NCBI GenBank assembly: GCA_051710585.1
Contig: JBPESP010000002.1
Span: 372,001-436,000 of the forward strand
Direction: 5' to 3'
Length of the DNA stretch: 64,000 nucleotides
Source: JBPESP01 sp051710585
Lineage (GTDB): Bacteria; Pseudomonadota; Gammaproteobacteria; Enterobacterales; Enterobacteriaceae
Position numbers and translations under genes: made by a program. Shown in pieces: positions 44,934-53,527 of this stretch; position 1 is the first letter of the stretch; each line of letters begins with the position of its first letter. The notes beneath the pieces are model-generated. The model was given only the letters and a program-made list of their open reading frames with translations. It did not search any database and had not been told where the DNA came from.

Positions 44934-47555
44934 TTATTTGTTTTCGTTGTCGGCATCATTGTCACCCTCTACATTATTATCCGCCTGCGGCTTAAGCCTT
45001 GCCACCGAATCTAGATCTTCGTCATCAATCGGTTCGACTACACGCTGCAGACCCACCACGTGTTCACCCTGCGTAGTGCGAATGAGCACCACGCCCTGGG
45101 TGTTACGGCCCACGATGCTTACCTCTAAGACCCGCGTACGCACCAGAGTACCGGCGTCTGTTATTATCATAATCTGATCGCAATCATCCACCTGTACTGC
45201 GCCAACCACTTCACCATTGCGTTCACGCACCTTAATAGAAATCACGCCCTGGGTTGCACGGGACTTTGTCGGATATTCTGCCTGTGCAGTGCGCTTGCCA
45301 TAGCCATTCTGGGTCACCGTCAAGATTTGCCCATCGCCGCGTGGCACGATAAGAGACACTACCCGGTCGCCTTCAGCCAGATTGATACCACGCACGCCGG
45401 CTGCGATCCGCCCCATGCTTCGCACCTGGTTTTCCGGAAAACGCACCACTTTACCGTAAGCAGAGAACAGCATGATATCATTGCTACCGTCAGTCAGATC
45501 GACGCTAATTAGTTCATCGCCATCGTTAAGGTTAACAGCAATGATACCGGCGCTACGCGGCCGGCTAAACTCAGCAAGGGAGGTTTTTTTTACAGTACCA
45601 CCAGCGGTTGCCATGAAGACGTGCTGTCCTTCCTCATACTCATGTACCGGCAAGATAGCAGTGATACGTTCGTCGGGCTCCAGAGGCAGCAGATTGACTA
45701 TGGGCCTCCCACGGGAGCCACGGCTAGCTTCCGGTAGTTGATAAACCTTCATCCAGTACATCCGTCCCAGACTCGAGAATAATAGGATTATGTCGTGGGT
45801 ATTTGCCACCAGTAGCCGATCAATAAAGTCTTCTTCTTTAATATTAGCCGCTGACTTCCCTTTACCGCCACGCCGCTGCGCCTCATAGTCCGTCAACGGC
45901 TGATACTTCACATAACCTTGATGGGACAAGGTAACTACAACATTTTCCTGATTAATCAGGTCTTCAATATTGATATCCGACGTATTAGCGGTAATCTCAG
46001 TGCGGCGTGGATCGTTATACTGCTCTTTTATGGCCACCAGCTCTTCACGGATAACCTCCATCAAACACTCAGGTTTCTGCAGGATACGAGTAAGCTTAGT
46101 TATCTGTGTCAGTAACTCCTGATATTCATACAACAGTTTTTCATGCTCCATGGCGGTCAGTTTTTGCAGGCGTAAATCCATAATCGCCTGGGCTTGCTGC
46201 TCGGTCAGATAATACTGACCGTCGCGAATACCATATTCCGTCTTCAGCCATTCCGGCCGCGTAGAAGCGTCGCCAGCGCGCTCTACCATAGCTGAGACAG
46301 TACCAAGCGCCCATGAATGTGCAAGCAGGGCTACTTTCGCTTCCGCTGGTGTCGGCAGCTGACGAATTAGCTCAATAATCGGATTGATGTTTGCCAGCGC
46401 TACCGCGAGTGCTTCCAGAATGTGTGCGCGCTCACGCGCTTTACGTAATTTAAAAATCGTGTGGCGAGTTACCACTTCACGGCGGTGGTATACGAAAGCG
46501 GATAAAATATCCTTAAGCGGCAAGATCTTTGGTTTCCCCTGATGCAGCGCTACCATATTAATACCAAACGACACCTGCAGCTGGCTCAGGGAGTAGAGGT
46601 TATTGAGAACCACCCCTGCAACCGCATCGCGTTTAATTTCAATAACGATCCGCATACCGTCCTTATCAGACTCATCGCGCAAACCACTAATACCTTCGAC
46701 GCGCTTTTCCTTTACTAGGTCGGCGATTTTTTCAATCAGACGTGCTTTATTTACTTGATAGGGGATTTCATGCACGATGATAGTTTCTCGGCCGGACTTG
46801 CCGTCCGTTTCTACCTCAGCACGCGCACGGATGTATATTTTGCCACGCCCTGTACGGTAGGCTTCTTCTATACCGTGGCGGCCATTAATAATAGCAGCAG
46901 TCGGAAAATCTGGCCCAGGAATGTGTTTCATTAAGTTTTCAACGCTGATGTTCTCATCGTCGATATAAGCCAGACAACCGTCAATGACTTCCGCGAGGTT
47001 ATGAGGCGGTATGTTAGTAGCCATTCCCACTGCAATGCCAGAAGAACCATTGACCAACAGATTTGGGATTCTCGTTGGCATAACATCGGGGATTTGTTCA
47101 GTACCGTCATAATTTAAAACATAATCGACGGTCTCTTTTTCTAAATCCGCCAGTAATTCATGGGCTATTTTAGCCATACGCACTTCAGTATAACGCATTG
47201 CCGCCGCGGGGTCACCATCAATAGAACCGAAGTTACCCTGCCCATCCACCAGCATGTAACGCAGCGAAAATGGCTGTGCCATACGTACAATAGTGTCGTA
47301 GACGGCGATATCCCCGTGAGGGTGATATTTACCAATGACATCTCCGACAATGCGCGCAGATTTTTTATAAGGTTTATTCCAGTCATTACCGAGCACGCTC
47401 ATCGCGAATAGCACGCGACGGTGCACGGGCTTGAGCCCGTCACGCACGTCCGGCAAAGCGCGTCCGACGATAACGGACATAGCGTAATCCAAATAAGAAC
47501 ATTTTAGCTCTTCTTCGATATTCACCGGTGTAATTTCTCTGGCAAGATCGCTCAT
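44934..47555 (-). CDS. gyrA: DNA gyrase subunit A
   Basis: The breakage-reunion subunit of the A2B2 gyrase that introduces negative supercoils. The 873-residue product (E. coli 875) aligns without gaps at the N terminus. The catalytic Tyr122 lies in AAMRYTEVR, and the C-terminal wrapping domain has the GyrA box QRRGGKG plus an acidic tail (EGDNDADNENK). In the quinolone-determining region residue 83 is Ile (codon ATC at 47309-47307) where E. coli has Ser; Asp87 is retained. Ile83 is known in quinolone-resistant isolates. The gene diverges from the ubiG relic as in E. coli. The start MSDLAREITPVNIEEELK is identical to that of E. coli. Confidence 0.98.
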   Translation of the reverse strand: MSDLAREITPVNIEEELKCSYLDYAMSVIVGRALPDVRDGLKPVHRRVLFAMSVLGNDWNKPYKKSARIVGDVIGKYHPHGDIAVYDTIVRMAQPFSLRYMLVDGQGNFGSIDGDPAAAMRYTEVRMAKIAHELLADLEKETVDYVLNYDGTEQIPDVMPTRIPNLLVNGSSGIAVGMATNIPPHNLAEVIDGCLAYIDDENISVENLMKHIPGPDFPTAAIINGRHGIEEAYRTGRGKIYIRARAEVETDGKSGRETIIVHEIPYQVNKARLIEKIADLVKEKRVEGISGLRDESDKDGMRIVIEIKRDAVAGVVLNNLYSLSQLQVSFGINMVALHQGKPKILPLKDILSAFVYHRREVVTRHTIFKLRKARERAHILEALAVALANINPIIELIRQLPTPAEAKVALLAHSWALGTVSAMVERAGDASTRPEWLKTEYGIRDGQYYLTEQQAQAIMDLRLQKLTAMEHEKLLYEYQELLTQITKLTRILQKPECLMEVIREELVAIKEQYNDPRRTEITANTSDINIEDLINQENVVVTLSHQGYVKYQPLTDYEAQRRGGKGKSAANIKEEDFIDRLLVANTHDIILLFSSLGRMYWMKVYQLPEASRGSRGRPIVNLLPLEPDERITAILPVHEYEEGQHVFMATAGGTVKKTSLAEFSRPRSAGIIAVNLNDGDELISVDLTDGSNDIMLFSAYGKVVRFPENQVRSMGRIAAGVRGINLAEGDRVVSLIVPRGDGQILTVTQNGYGKRTAQAEYPTKSRATQGVISIKVRERNGEVVGAVQVDDCDQIMIITDAGTLVRTRVLEVSIVGRNTQGVVLIRTTQGEHVVGLQRVVEPIDDEDLDSVARLKPQADNNVEGDNDADNENK

Positions 47556-47801
47556 GGAGCTGTTATCCTTTTCTTTTACTAATGAAGCTGCTACCTGGAT
47601 TTAAAATTTTAAAAGTATACCATCTTTTTTCTATGAAAGATCTCCGTCACCGTTGAAGGGCACACGGGAATCATCTTATAATCGTAACTAGCCCCAAAAA
47701 AACCGCGTGGCACGATAAAACCACTTTTCCAAGCAAACAGGCTACCTGACGGTCCGGTTACGCGTATACTTAGTTAATCATATTGATTAAAGAGGTTTTA
47801 C

Positions 47802-48545
47802 GTGAGCCCTGAAGTGGCAATAAAGCGAACCAGCAGGTTATCTCTTGTCAGAAAAACATCGATCCGAACGAAATCGCCAAATTTAACGCCAGCGCAGTTC
47901 ACTGATAGGATCTTGCAAAGAGAGTTCAAACTACTACACTGCATCAATCTACTGCGCTTAGATTATATCCTCGAACGCACTGGCGGGCTATTTGGTAAAA
48001 AACGTAGTTGATGTGGGCTGCCGGAGCGGAATTTTGGTGGAAAGCACAGCGTTGGAAGGGGTAAAGTCACTGGGTCACCGGGTTAGGGTATGGCCTACAA
48101 GCTATTGGCAGATTCGCATGCCTTCACCCACTAGAAAGTGGGATAACTCTAGCAATATCACAAACAGACAGTGGAAAACACACTGAGGCACACATCTCAG
48201 AACCTATGATGTCGTGGCTCTATTATGGAAATACTAGAGCATGTACCGGATCTAGAGTCAATTATTCTAGCTTGCGTCCATTTAGTAAAACCTGGCGAGG
48301 AAGTTTTTTCTCAATACTGGAAGTCTGGCTGATGGCTATCGTCGGCGCTAAATATATGCTAGGTTTGGTGCCACGAGAGACCAAAGATATTACAAAATTC
48401 ATTAATCCCGCCGAATTGCTAGATTGAGTAGATCATACCACACTGCGCGAGAAGCATATTATCGGACTGCATTACAATCTACTATGAGATCGTTTTTATC
48501 TTCGGAGGTAGCGTTGATATCAATCATATACTGCACGCGCAGTGA
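47802..48545 (+). pseudogene. ubiG: ubiG relic (ubiquinone O-methyltransferase)
   Basis: Blocks of UbiG follow each other in order in different frames: NPNEIAKFN-like text near 47860 (EEIAKFEA); NLLRLDYILERTGGLFGKK at about 47945-48000 (NPLRLGYIAERAGGLFGKK); VVDVGCRSGILVES directly after a frame change (VLDVGCGGGILAES, the SAM-binding motif); WLMAIVGAKYMLGLVPRETK near 48330 (WLMAVVGAEYILRMVPKGT) and FINPAELL; and finally GGSVDINHILHAQ before a stop at 48543. Nearly full length but with several frameshifts and stops. Divergent from gyrA and upstream of nrdA, the ancestral order. Confidence 0.92.
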
Positions 48546-48723
48546 GATGTAAAAACCGCCAGCCGCCTAATTTTTCTCTCTCACGCCTGCCCCTACTCCC
48601 GGTTAAGTCATATTCACCTACCCTTCCCATGCTAGCGTGTCCAGCGATTACATCTCCTTCTGAAAGCCATCACAATTTAGCTTTCAATTAAGCGACGATC
48701 ATATTATTTATAAATTTTATCCC

Positions 48724-48801
48724 TATCACTTTATAAGTGATAAACGCAGGTATAACAGTATGTTATACACTTTATAACACCTTTGCTAATAGTTATCCAT
48801 A
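48724..48801 (+). promoter_or_regulatory. Palindromes and DnaA-box-like site upstream of nrdA
   Basis: Two dyads precede nrdA: TATCACTT-TAT-AAGTGATA (48724-48742) and TGTTATA-CACTT-TATAACA (48761-48779), with centres 37 bases apart. TTATCCATA at 48793-48801 differs by one base from a DnaA box. In E. coli the nrdAB promoter is controlled by paired NrdR boxes and by DnaA. The dyads do not match the 16-bp NrdR consensus exactly, so assignment to NrdR is an inference. Their conservation in eroded DNA suggests function. Confidence 0.4.
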
Positions 48802-48967
48802 AAATTTAGGAAAGTTACTCACTTGCATTATGCAGGATTTTTACTATATCTTTAAAGAAAATTAAGAAAAAACTTAACATAGTAAATTGCCTCTGGCAAA
48901 GCAGTGTGTTTTGCCTTTACGCACCAGTAAAGGGGTTTCATATTATTTAGATAGGGTATACTGCCGC

Positions 48968-51250
48968 ATGAACCAGAGTCTGGTCGTCACAAAACGCGAT
49001 GGACGTAAAGAAACCATTAACCTTGACAAAATCCACCGAGTCATTGGCTGGGCGGCCGAGGGTTTAAAAAACGTTTCTGTTTCCCAAGTAGAATTACGCT
49101 CTCATCTTCAGTTCTACAACGGCATTAAAACTGCTGACATTCATGAAACCATTATCAAAGCTGCAGCGGATTTGATTTCACGAGAAACGCCCGACTATCA
49201 GTATCTTGCCGCCCGGTTAGCGGTTTTTCATTTGCGTAAAAAAGCCTATGGCCAGTTTGAGCCGCCAAAACTCTACGATCATGTATCCCGGCTGGTCTCC
49301 ATGGGTAAATACGATAAAAATTTACTGACCGATTATAACACTGAAGAATTCAAAAAGATGGACGGGTTTATCGATCATTGGCGCGATATGAATTTTTCCT
49401 ATGCCGCGGTCAAACAGCTAGAAGGCAAATATCTGGCGCAAAATAGGGTAACCGATGAAATTTATGAGAGCGCCCAGTTTCTATATATACTAGTCGCGGC
49501 CTGCCTATTCTCTAGCTATCCGCGCAAAACTCGGCTAGATTACGTTAAGCGGTTCTATGATAGCGTTTCAACGTTCAAGATATCGCTACCAACACCAATT
49601 ATGTCCGGTGTACGCACCCCAACTCGTCAGTTCAGCTCCTGCGTACTCATAGAATGTGGCGATAGTCTTGACTCCATTAACGCCACCTCAAGTGCGATTG
49701 TGAAGTATGTATCCCAGCGCGCCGGGATAGGCATTAACGCTGGCCGCATCCGCTCGCTAGGGAGTCCAATTCGCAATGGTGAAGCTTTCCATACCGGTTG
49801 TATTCCGTTTTATAAACATTTTCAAACTGCGGTCAAATCCTGCTCCCAAGGCGGCGTACGCGGCGGGGCGGCCACGTTGTTTTATCCCATGTGGCATCTG
49901 GAAATTGAAAGCCTGCTAGTCCTAAAAAATAACCGCGGTGTAGAAGCTAACCGAGTGCGGCATATGGATTACGGTGTGCAGCTTAATAAGCTGATGTATC
50001 AACGGCTTATTAAAGATCAGGATATCACGCTATTCAGCCCCTCCAGCGTACCAGGACTATATGACGCTTTCTTTGCCAATCAGGATGAATTCAAACGGCT
50101 GTATACTCTGTATGAGGAGGATAGCAACATCCGCCAGCGCCGCATCAAGGCGGTGGAGCTGTTCTCGCTAATGATGCAAGAGCGCGCTTCTACCGGACGG
50201 ATCTATGTGCAAAATGTCGATCATTGTAATATCCACAGCCCGTTCGACGCTGCTGTAGCACCGATTCGCCAATCCAATCTTTGTCTGGAAATCACCCTGC
50301 CCACTAAGCCTCTGGAGGATATCAACGGGGATAGTGGTGAAATCGCCCTGTGTGTACTGTCAGCCTTTAACCTTGGGGCTATCGACAGCCTTGACGATCT
50401 GGGCGAGCTGGCAATGCTTGCAGTACGCGCACTTGATGCGTTGCTAGACTACCAGGACTATCCAATCCCGGCCGCCAAGCGCGGTGCTATGGGCCGACGC
50501 ACGCTTGGCATAGGCGTAATCAACTTCGCGTACTATCTAGCTAAAAATGGCGTACGCTACTCCGACGGCAGCGCCAATAATTTAACCCACCGCACGTTTG
50601 AGGCCATTCAATATTATCTTTTGAAAGCGTCCAACAATCTAGCTCGTGAGCGCGGCGCCTGTCCGTGGTTTTATGAAACAAGCTATGCAAAAGGTATTTT
50701 GCCCATAGATACCTATAAAAATGAGATCGATGACATTGTTAGCGAACCCCTACATTATGATTGGGAGACGCTGCGAGCGGATATCAAACAATATGGCTTG
50801 CGTAACTCTACCCTATCTGCACTGATGCCTTCAGAAACCTCTTCACAGATTTCTAATGCCACTAACGGCATTGAACCACCGCGCGGACTGGTAAGTATCA
50901 AAGCATCCAAAGATGGTATTTTGCGACAGGTAGCGCCAGAATCTATCCCGTTACAGAAAGCCTATGAGTTACTGTGGGAAATGCCAAGCAACAAAGGCTA
51001 TTTGCATTTAGTAGGTGTGATGCAAAAGTTCATAGATCAAGCTATTTCTGCCAATACAAATTACGATCCGTCTCGTTTTCCGGCCGGAAAAGTACCAATG
51101 AAACAGCTGTTAAAAGATTTACTGATCGCGTATAAATTTGGGGTGAAAACCCTATATTACCAAAACACTCGCGACGGAGCAGAAGATGCGCAGGAAGACA
51201 TGCAGTCGAGGCAGCATAATGATTGCAGAAACGGCGCTTGCAAGATTTAA
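48968..51250 (+). CDS. nrdA: Ribonucleoside-diphosphate reductase 1, alpha subunit
   Basis: Class Ia reductase large subunit: reduces NDPs to dNDPs by thiyl-radical chemistry using electrons from thioredoxin or glutaredoxin. The 760-residue protein (E. coli 761) has an N-terminal ATP cone (VVTKRDGRKETINLDKIHRV), the active-site Cys of SSCVLIECGDS, the NLCLEITLP segment with Asn, Cys and Glu of the active site, the Tyr pair in KTLYYQNTRDG for radical transfer, and the C-terminal redox pair in CRNGACKI. The ATG at 48968 gives MNQSLVVTKRDG (E. coli MNQNLLVTKRDG). An in-frame upstream start at 48887 would add 27 unrelated residues. nrdB follows after 53 bases and yfaE one base later, so a single transcript is likely. 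Confidence 0.98.
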   Translation: MNQSLVVTKRDGRKETINLDKIHRVIGWAAEGLKNVSVSQVELRSHLQFYNGIKTADIHETIIKAAADLISRETPDYQYLAARLAVFHLRKKAYGQFEPPKLYDHVSRLVSMGKYDKNLLTDYNTEEFKKMDGFIDHWRDMNFSYAAVKQLEGKYLAQNRVTDEIYESAQFLYILVAACLFSSYPRKTRLDYVKRFYDSVSTFKISLPTPIMSGVRTPTRQFSSCVLIECGDSLDSINATSSAIVKYVSQRAGIGINAGRIRSLGSPIRNGEAFHTGCIPFYKHFQTAVKSCSQGGVRGGAATLFYPMWHLEIESLLVLKNNRGVEANRVRHMDYGVQLNKLMYQRLIKDQDITLFSPSSVPGLYDAFFANQDEFKRLYTLYEEDSNIRQRRIKAVELFSLMMQERASTGRIYVQNVDHCNIHSPFDAAVAPIRQSNLCLEITLPTKPLEDINGDSGEIALCVLSAFNLGAIDSLDDLGELAMLAVRALDALLDYQDYPIPAAKRGAMGRRTLGIGVINFAYYLAKNGVRYSDGSANNLTHRTFEAIQYYLLKASNNLARERGACPWFYETSYAKGILPIDTYKNEIDDIVSEPLHYDWETLRADIKQYGLRNSTLSALMPSETSSQISNATNGIEPPRGLVSIKASKDGILRQVAPESIPLQKAYELLWEMPSNKGYLHLVGVMQKFIDQAISANTNYDPSRFPAGKVPMKQLLKDLLIAYKFGVKTLYYQNTRDGAEDAQEDMQSRQHNDCRNGACKI

Positions 51251-51303
51251 AATTGATGCAGCGGGTAATAAAATCCCCCTCCCGCGTGTTAATGAGAGAC
51301 ACT

Positions 51304-52434
51304 ATGGCCTATACCACCTTTTCACAAATTAAAAACGACCAACTGCTGGAACCGATGTTCTTTGGCCAGTTTGTCAATGTTACGCGTTTTGATCAGCAAA
51401 AATATGAAATATTTGAAAAGCTGATTGAAAAACAATTATCATTTTTCTGGCGGCCAGAAGAGGTCGATGTGTCACGAGATCGTATTGACTATCAGGCGCT
51501 ACCAGAGCACGAAAACCATATTTTTATCAGTAATCTAAAATATCAGATGCTGCTGGATTCCATCCAGGGCCGCAGCCCCAATGTTGCGCTATTGCCGCTT
51601 ATTTCAATACCTGAGCTGGAAACCTGGGTGGAAACCTGGGCGTTTTCCGAAACCATACACTCGCGCTCCTATACCCATATCATCCGCAATATCGTCAACG
51701 ATCCATCGCTAGTATTCGATGATATTGTCAGTAATGAAGAAATCTTGAAACGCGCCAAGGATATCTCTAGCTATTATGACGCACTTATCGAACTGACTAG
51801 CTATTACCATCTGCTTGGCGAAGGTACTCATCAGGTCAACGGTAAAACCGTAGTAGTGAACCTGAACGAGCTAAAGAAAAAGCTTTTTCTTTGCCTGATG
51901 AGCGTCTATGCGTTGGAAGCGATTCGTTTCTACGTTAGCTTTGCCTGCTCTTTCGCCTTTGCCGAGCGCCAGCTGATGGAAGGTAACGCCAAGATCATCC
52001 GCCTTATCGCCCGCGATGAAGCCCTACATCTAACCGGCACACAGCATATGCTGAATTTAATGCGTTCCGGCGAGGATGATCCAAAGATGGCCAAAATTGC
52101 CCGCGAATGTCAGCAGGAGAGCTATAATTTATTCTTTCTGGCAGCGCAGCAGGAGAAAGAGTGGGCAAGCTATCTGTTTTGTGAAGGCTCCATGATCGGA
52201 CTGAACAAAGATATCCTATGCCAATATATAGAATACATCACTAATATCCGCATGCAGGCGGTTGGCCTGGATCTACCTTTCGCCATCCGATCCAATCCCA
52301 TTCCGTGGATTAACTCTTGGCTGGTGTCAGATAACGTCCAGGTGGCGCCGCAAGAGGTAGAGGTCAGCTCCTATCTAATAGGTCAGATTGATGCTGAAGT
52401 AAATAGCGATGACCTTAGTGACTTCCAGCTGTAA
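51304..52434 (+). CDS. nrdB: Ribonucleoside-diphosphate reductase 1, beta subunit
   Basis: Holds the di-iron centre and the tyrosyl radical that starts catalysis in NrdA. The 376-residue length equals that of E. coli NrdB. Iron ligands are in place: the Asp of SRDRIDYQALPEHE, Glu and His in FSETIHSRSYTHI (which also contains the radical Tyr), Glu in the AFAERQLMEG region, and Glu and His of IARDEALHLTGTQH. The C-terminal tail SDDLSDFQL is the docking peptide for NrdA. I chose the ATG at 51304 (MAYTTFSQIKNDQL). It lies 53 bases after nrdA and is followed directly by yfaE. Confidence 0.98.
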   Translation: MAYTTFSQIKNDQLLEPMFFGQFVNVTRFDQQKYEIFEKLIEKQLSFFWRPEEVDVSRDRIDYQALPEHENHIFISNLKYQMLLDSIQGRSPNVALLPLISIPELETWVETWAFSETIHSRSYTHIIRNIVNDPSLVFDDIVSNEEILKRAKDISSYYDALIELTSYYHLLGEGTHQVNGKTVVVNLNELKKKLFLCLMSVYALEAIRFYVSFACSFAFAERQLMEGNAKIIRLIARDEALHLTGTQHMLNLMRSGEDDPKMAKIARECQQESYNLFFLAAQQEKEWASYLFCEGSMIGLNKDILCQYIEYITNIRMQAVGLDLPFAIRSNPIPWINSWLVSDNVQVAPQEVEVSSYLIGQIDAEVNSDDLSDFQL

Positions 52435-52435
52435 C

Positions 52436-52696
52436 ATGCCGCAGCCCCTCATTCAGCTGCAACAATGCGGTACCGCACTTTTATACAGCAAAACACATCA
52501 CTCGCTGCTGGACACACTGGAAGCGCATCAAATAACAGTAGAATTCCAGTGCCGATCTGGCTACTGCGGCGCTTGTCGCCTGCGTCTACTAGCGGGTAAA
52601 GTAAAATACCACCAGGAGCCGCTTGCCTTTATTAATAATGGAGAAATCCTCCCCTGCTGCTGCCTCCCGATAGGCGATATTGAACTAGAGTTATAG
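52436..52696 (+). CDS. yfaE: 2Fe-2S ferredoxin that maintains the NrdB cofactor
   Basis: Small plant-type ferredoxin thought to supply electrons for regenerating the NrdB diferric-tyrosyl cofactor. The 86-residue product (84 in E. coli) has the cluster motif CRSGYCGACRLRLLAG, with three Cys spaced CX4CX2C, and the fourth Cys in the CCC of GEILPCCCLPIGDIEL. The ATG at 52436 begins one base after the nrdB stop, indicating translational coupling. An overlapping in-frame start inside nrdB at 52409 is possible but less conserved. Its retention with nrdAB suggests strict dependence on this repair path. Confidence 0.95.
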   Translation: MPQPLIQLQQCGTALLYSKTHHSLLDTLEAHQITVEFQCRSGYCGACRLRLLAGKVKYHQEPLAFINNGEILPCCCLPIGDIELEL

Positions 52697-53475
52697 TTCT
52701 GATCCTAAAGGCCAGAGACCATTTTAGTACCCCTTCCCCTTCTAAGAACCTGTGCGGGAGGGCTTCTCTCCCATCCAATATACAATGGAGGTTTCCTCTG
52801 CTAGAGCCATAATTAAAAATTTTTCACTAAATTCTGTACTCAGAATAGCTTTGTTTTAAGCAAATTCAGAGGTAGTTAAAGTAGAGTTATTTCGAGTCTA
52901 GAAGCTATAAAATCTCTGTAAGCCGCGGCATTAAAGACTTCCATCTAACCCATCTTTTAATTAAGAGTCTAGAAATAATTGCAACCCCATATCCATACCG
53001 CTCCCATGCGCATAGCAAAAAAAACTTCAGATTCATTTTTAGTCAATGAGGTTAAATAATAATGGTTTTATAATCGCTGGCGTCCCGGGACCTCAAGCTT
53101 TACAGTAGTTTTGGATGTCACCGTGAAAACACTTCATAAATACTTTTGCGCTGTTCTGAACTTTTAATACGTCATATTTTCATTGAAATACCCATTATAT
53201 TCTTATTGCGTGCATTATTGGCGGTGCTGCGTATCTACGATTCGTAGCTACCAATATGTCGACGGTAGTAGAGTTTTTTACTGCCCATGATTAGCAAGGC
53301 AAGCAGCTGCCTCTGGTGCGTTATATTTTACCTAGCGTTATCTGTATATTATCACGACCCGGAATTCATCCGGCTCTGTGATATGTGCGCTAGCAGCTCA
53401 TATTAATCAGCACATTTAATATTGTCTAAATTGTAATAAAACTGATCACTTTATCTATCTAGCGCTAAAACAAGC
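52697..53475. other. Decayed DNA between yfaE and pitA, with a dispersed-repeat copy
   Basis: No gene is visible. A likely copy of the dispersed repeat lies at about 52805-52885 (TTTTTCACTAAATTCTGTACTC, then GTTTTAAGCAAATTCAGAGG). A short inverted pair GGGAG/CTCCC near 52757-52773 after yfaE could be a worn terminator. Confidence 0.5.
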
Positions 53476-53510
53476 AAAAAAAAGACAGAAGATTTGCTAT
53501 CTTTTTTTCT
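53476..53510 (-). terminator. pitA terminator
   Basis: An 8-bp stem (53481-53488 with 53497-53504, one G-U pair) with A8 on its low side and T7 on its high side. It works as an intrinsic terminator on the minus strand, 24 bases or more after pitA ends, and could work in both directions. Confidence 0.7.
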
Positions 53511-53527
53511 GCGTATTGGCAGGCCAG

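Noticed and set aside
46115..47411. Several open frames opposite or out of frame within gyrA
   Set aside because: Shadows of gyrA codon structure with no ribosome site and no recognisable motif.
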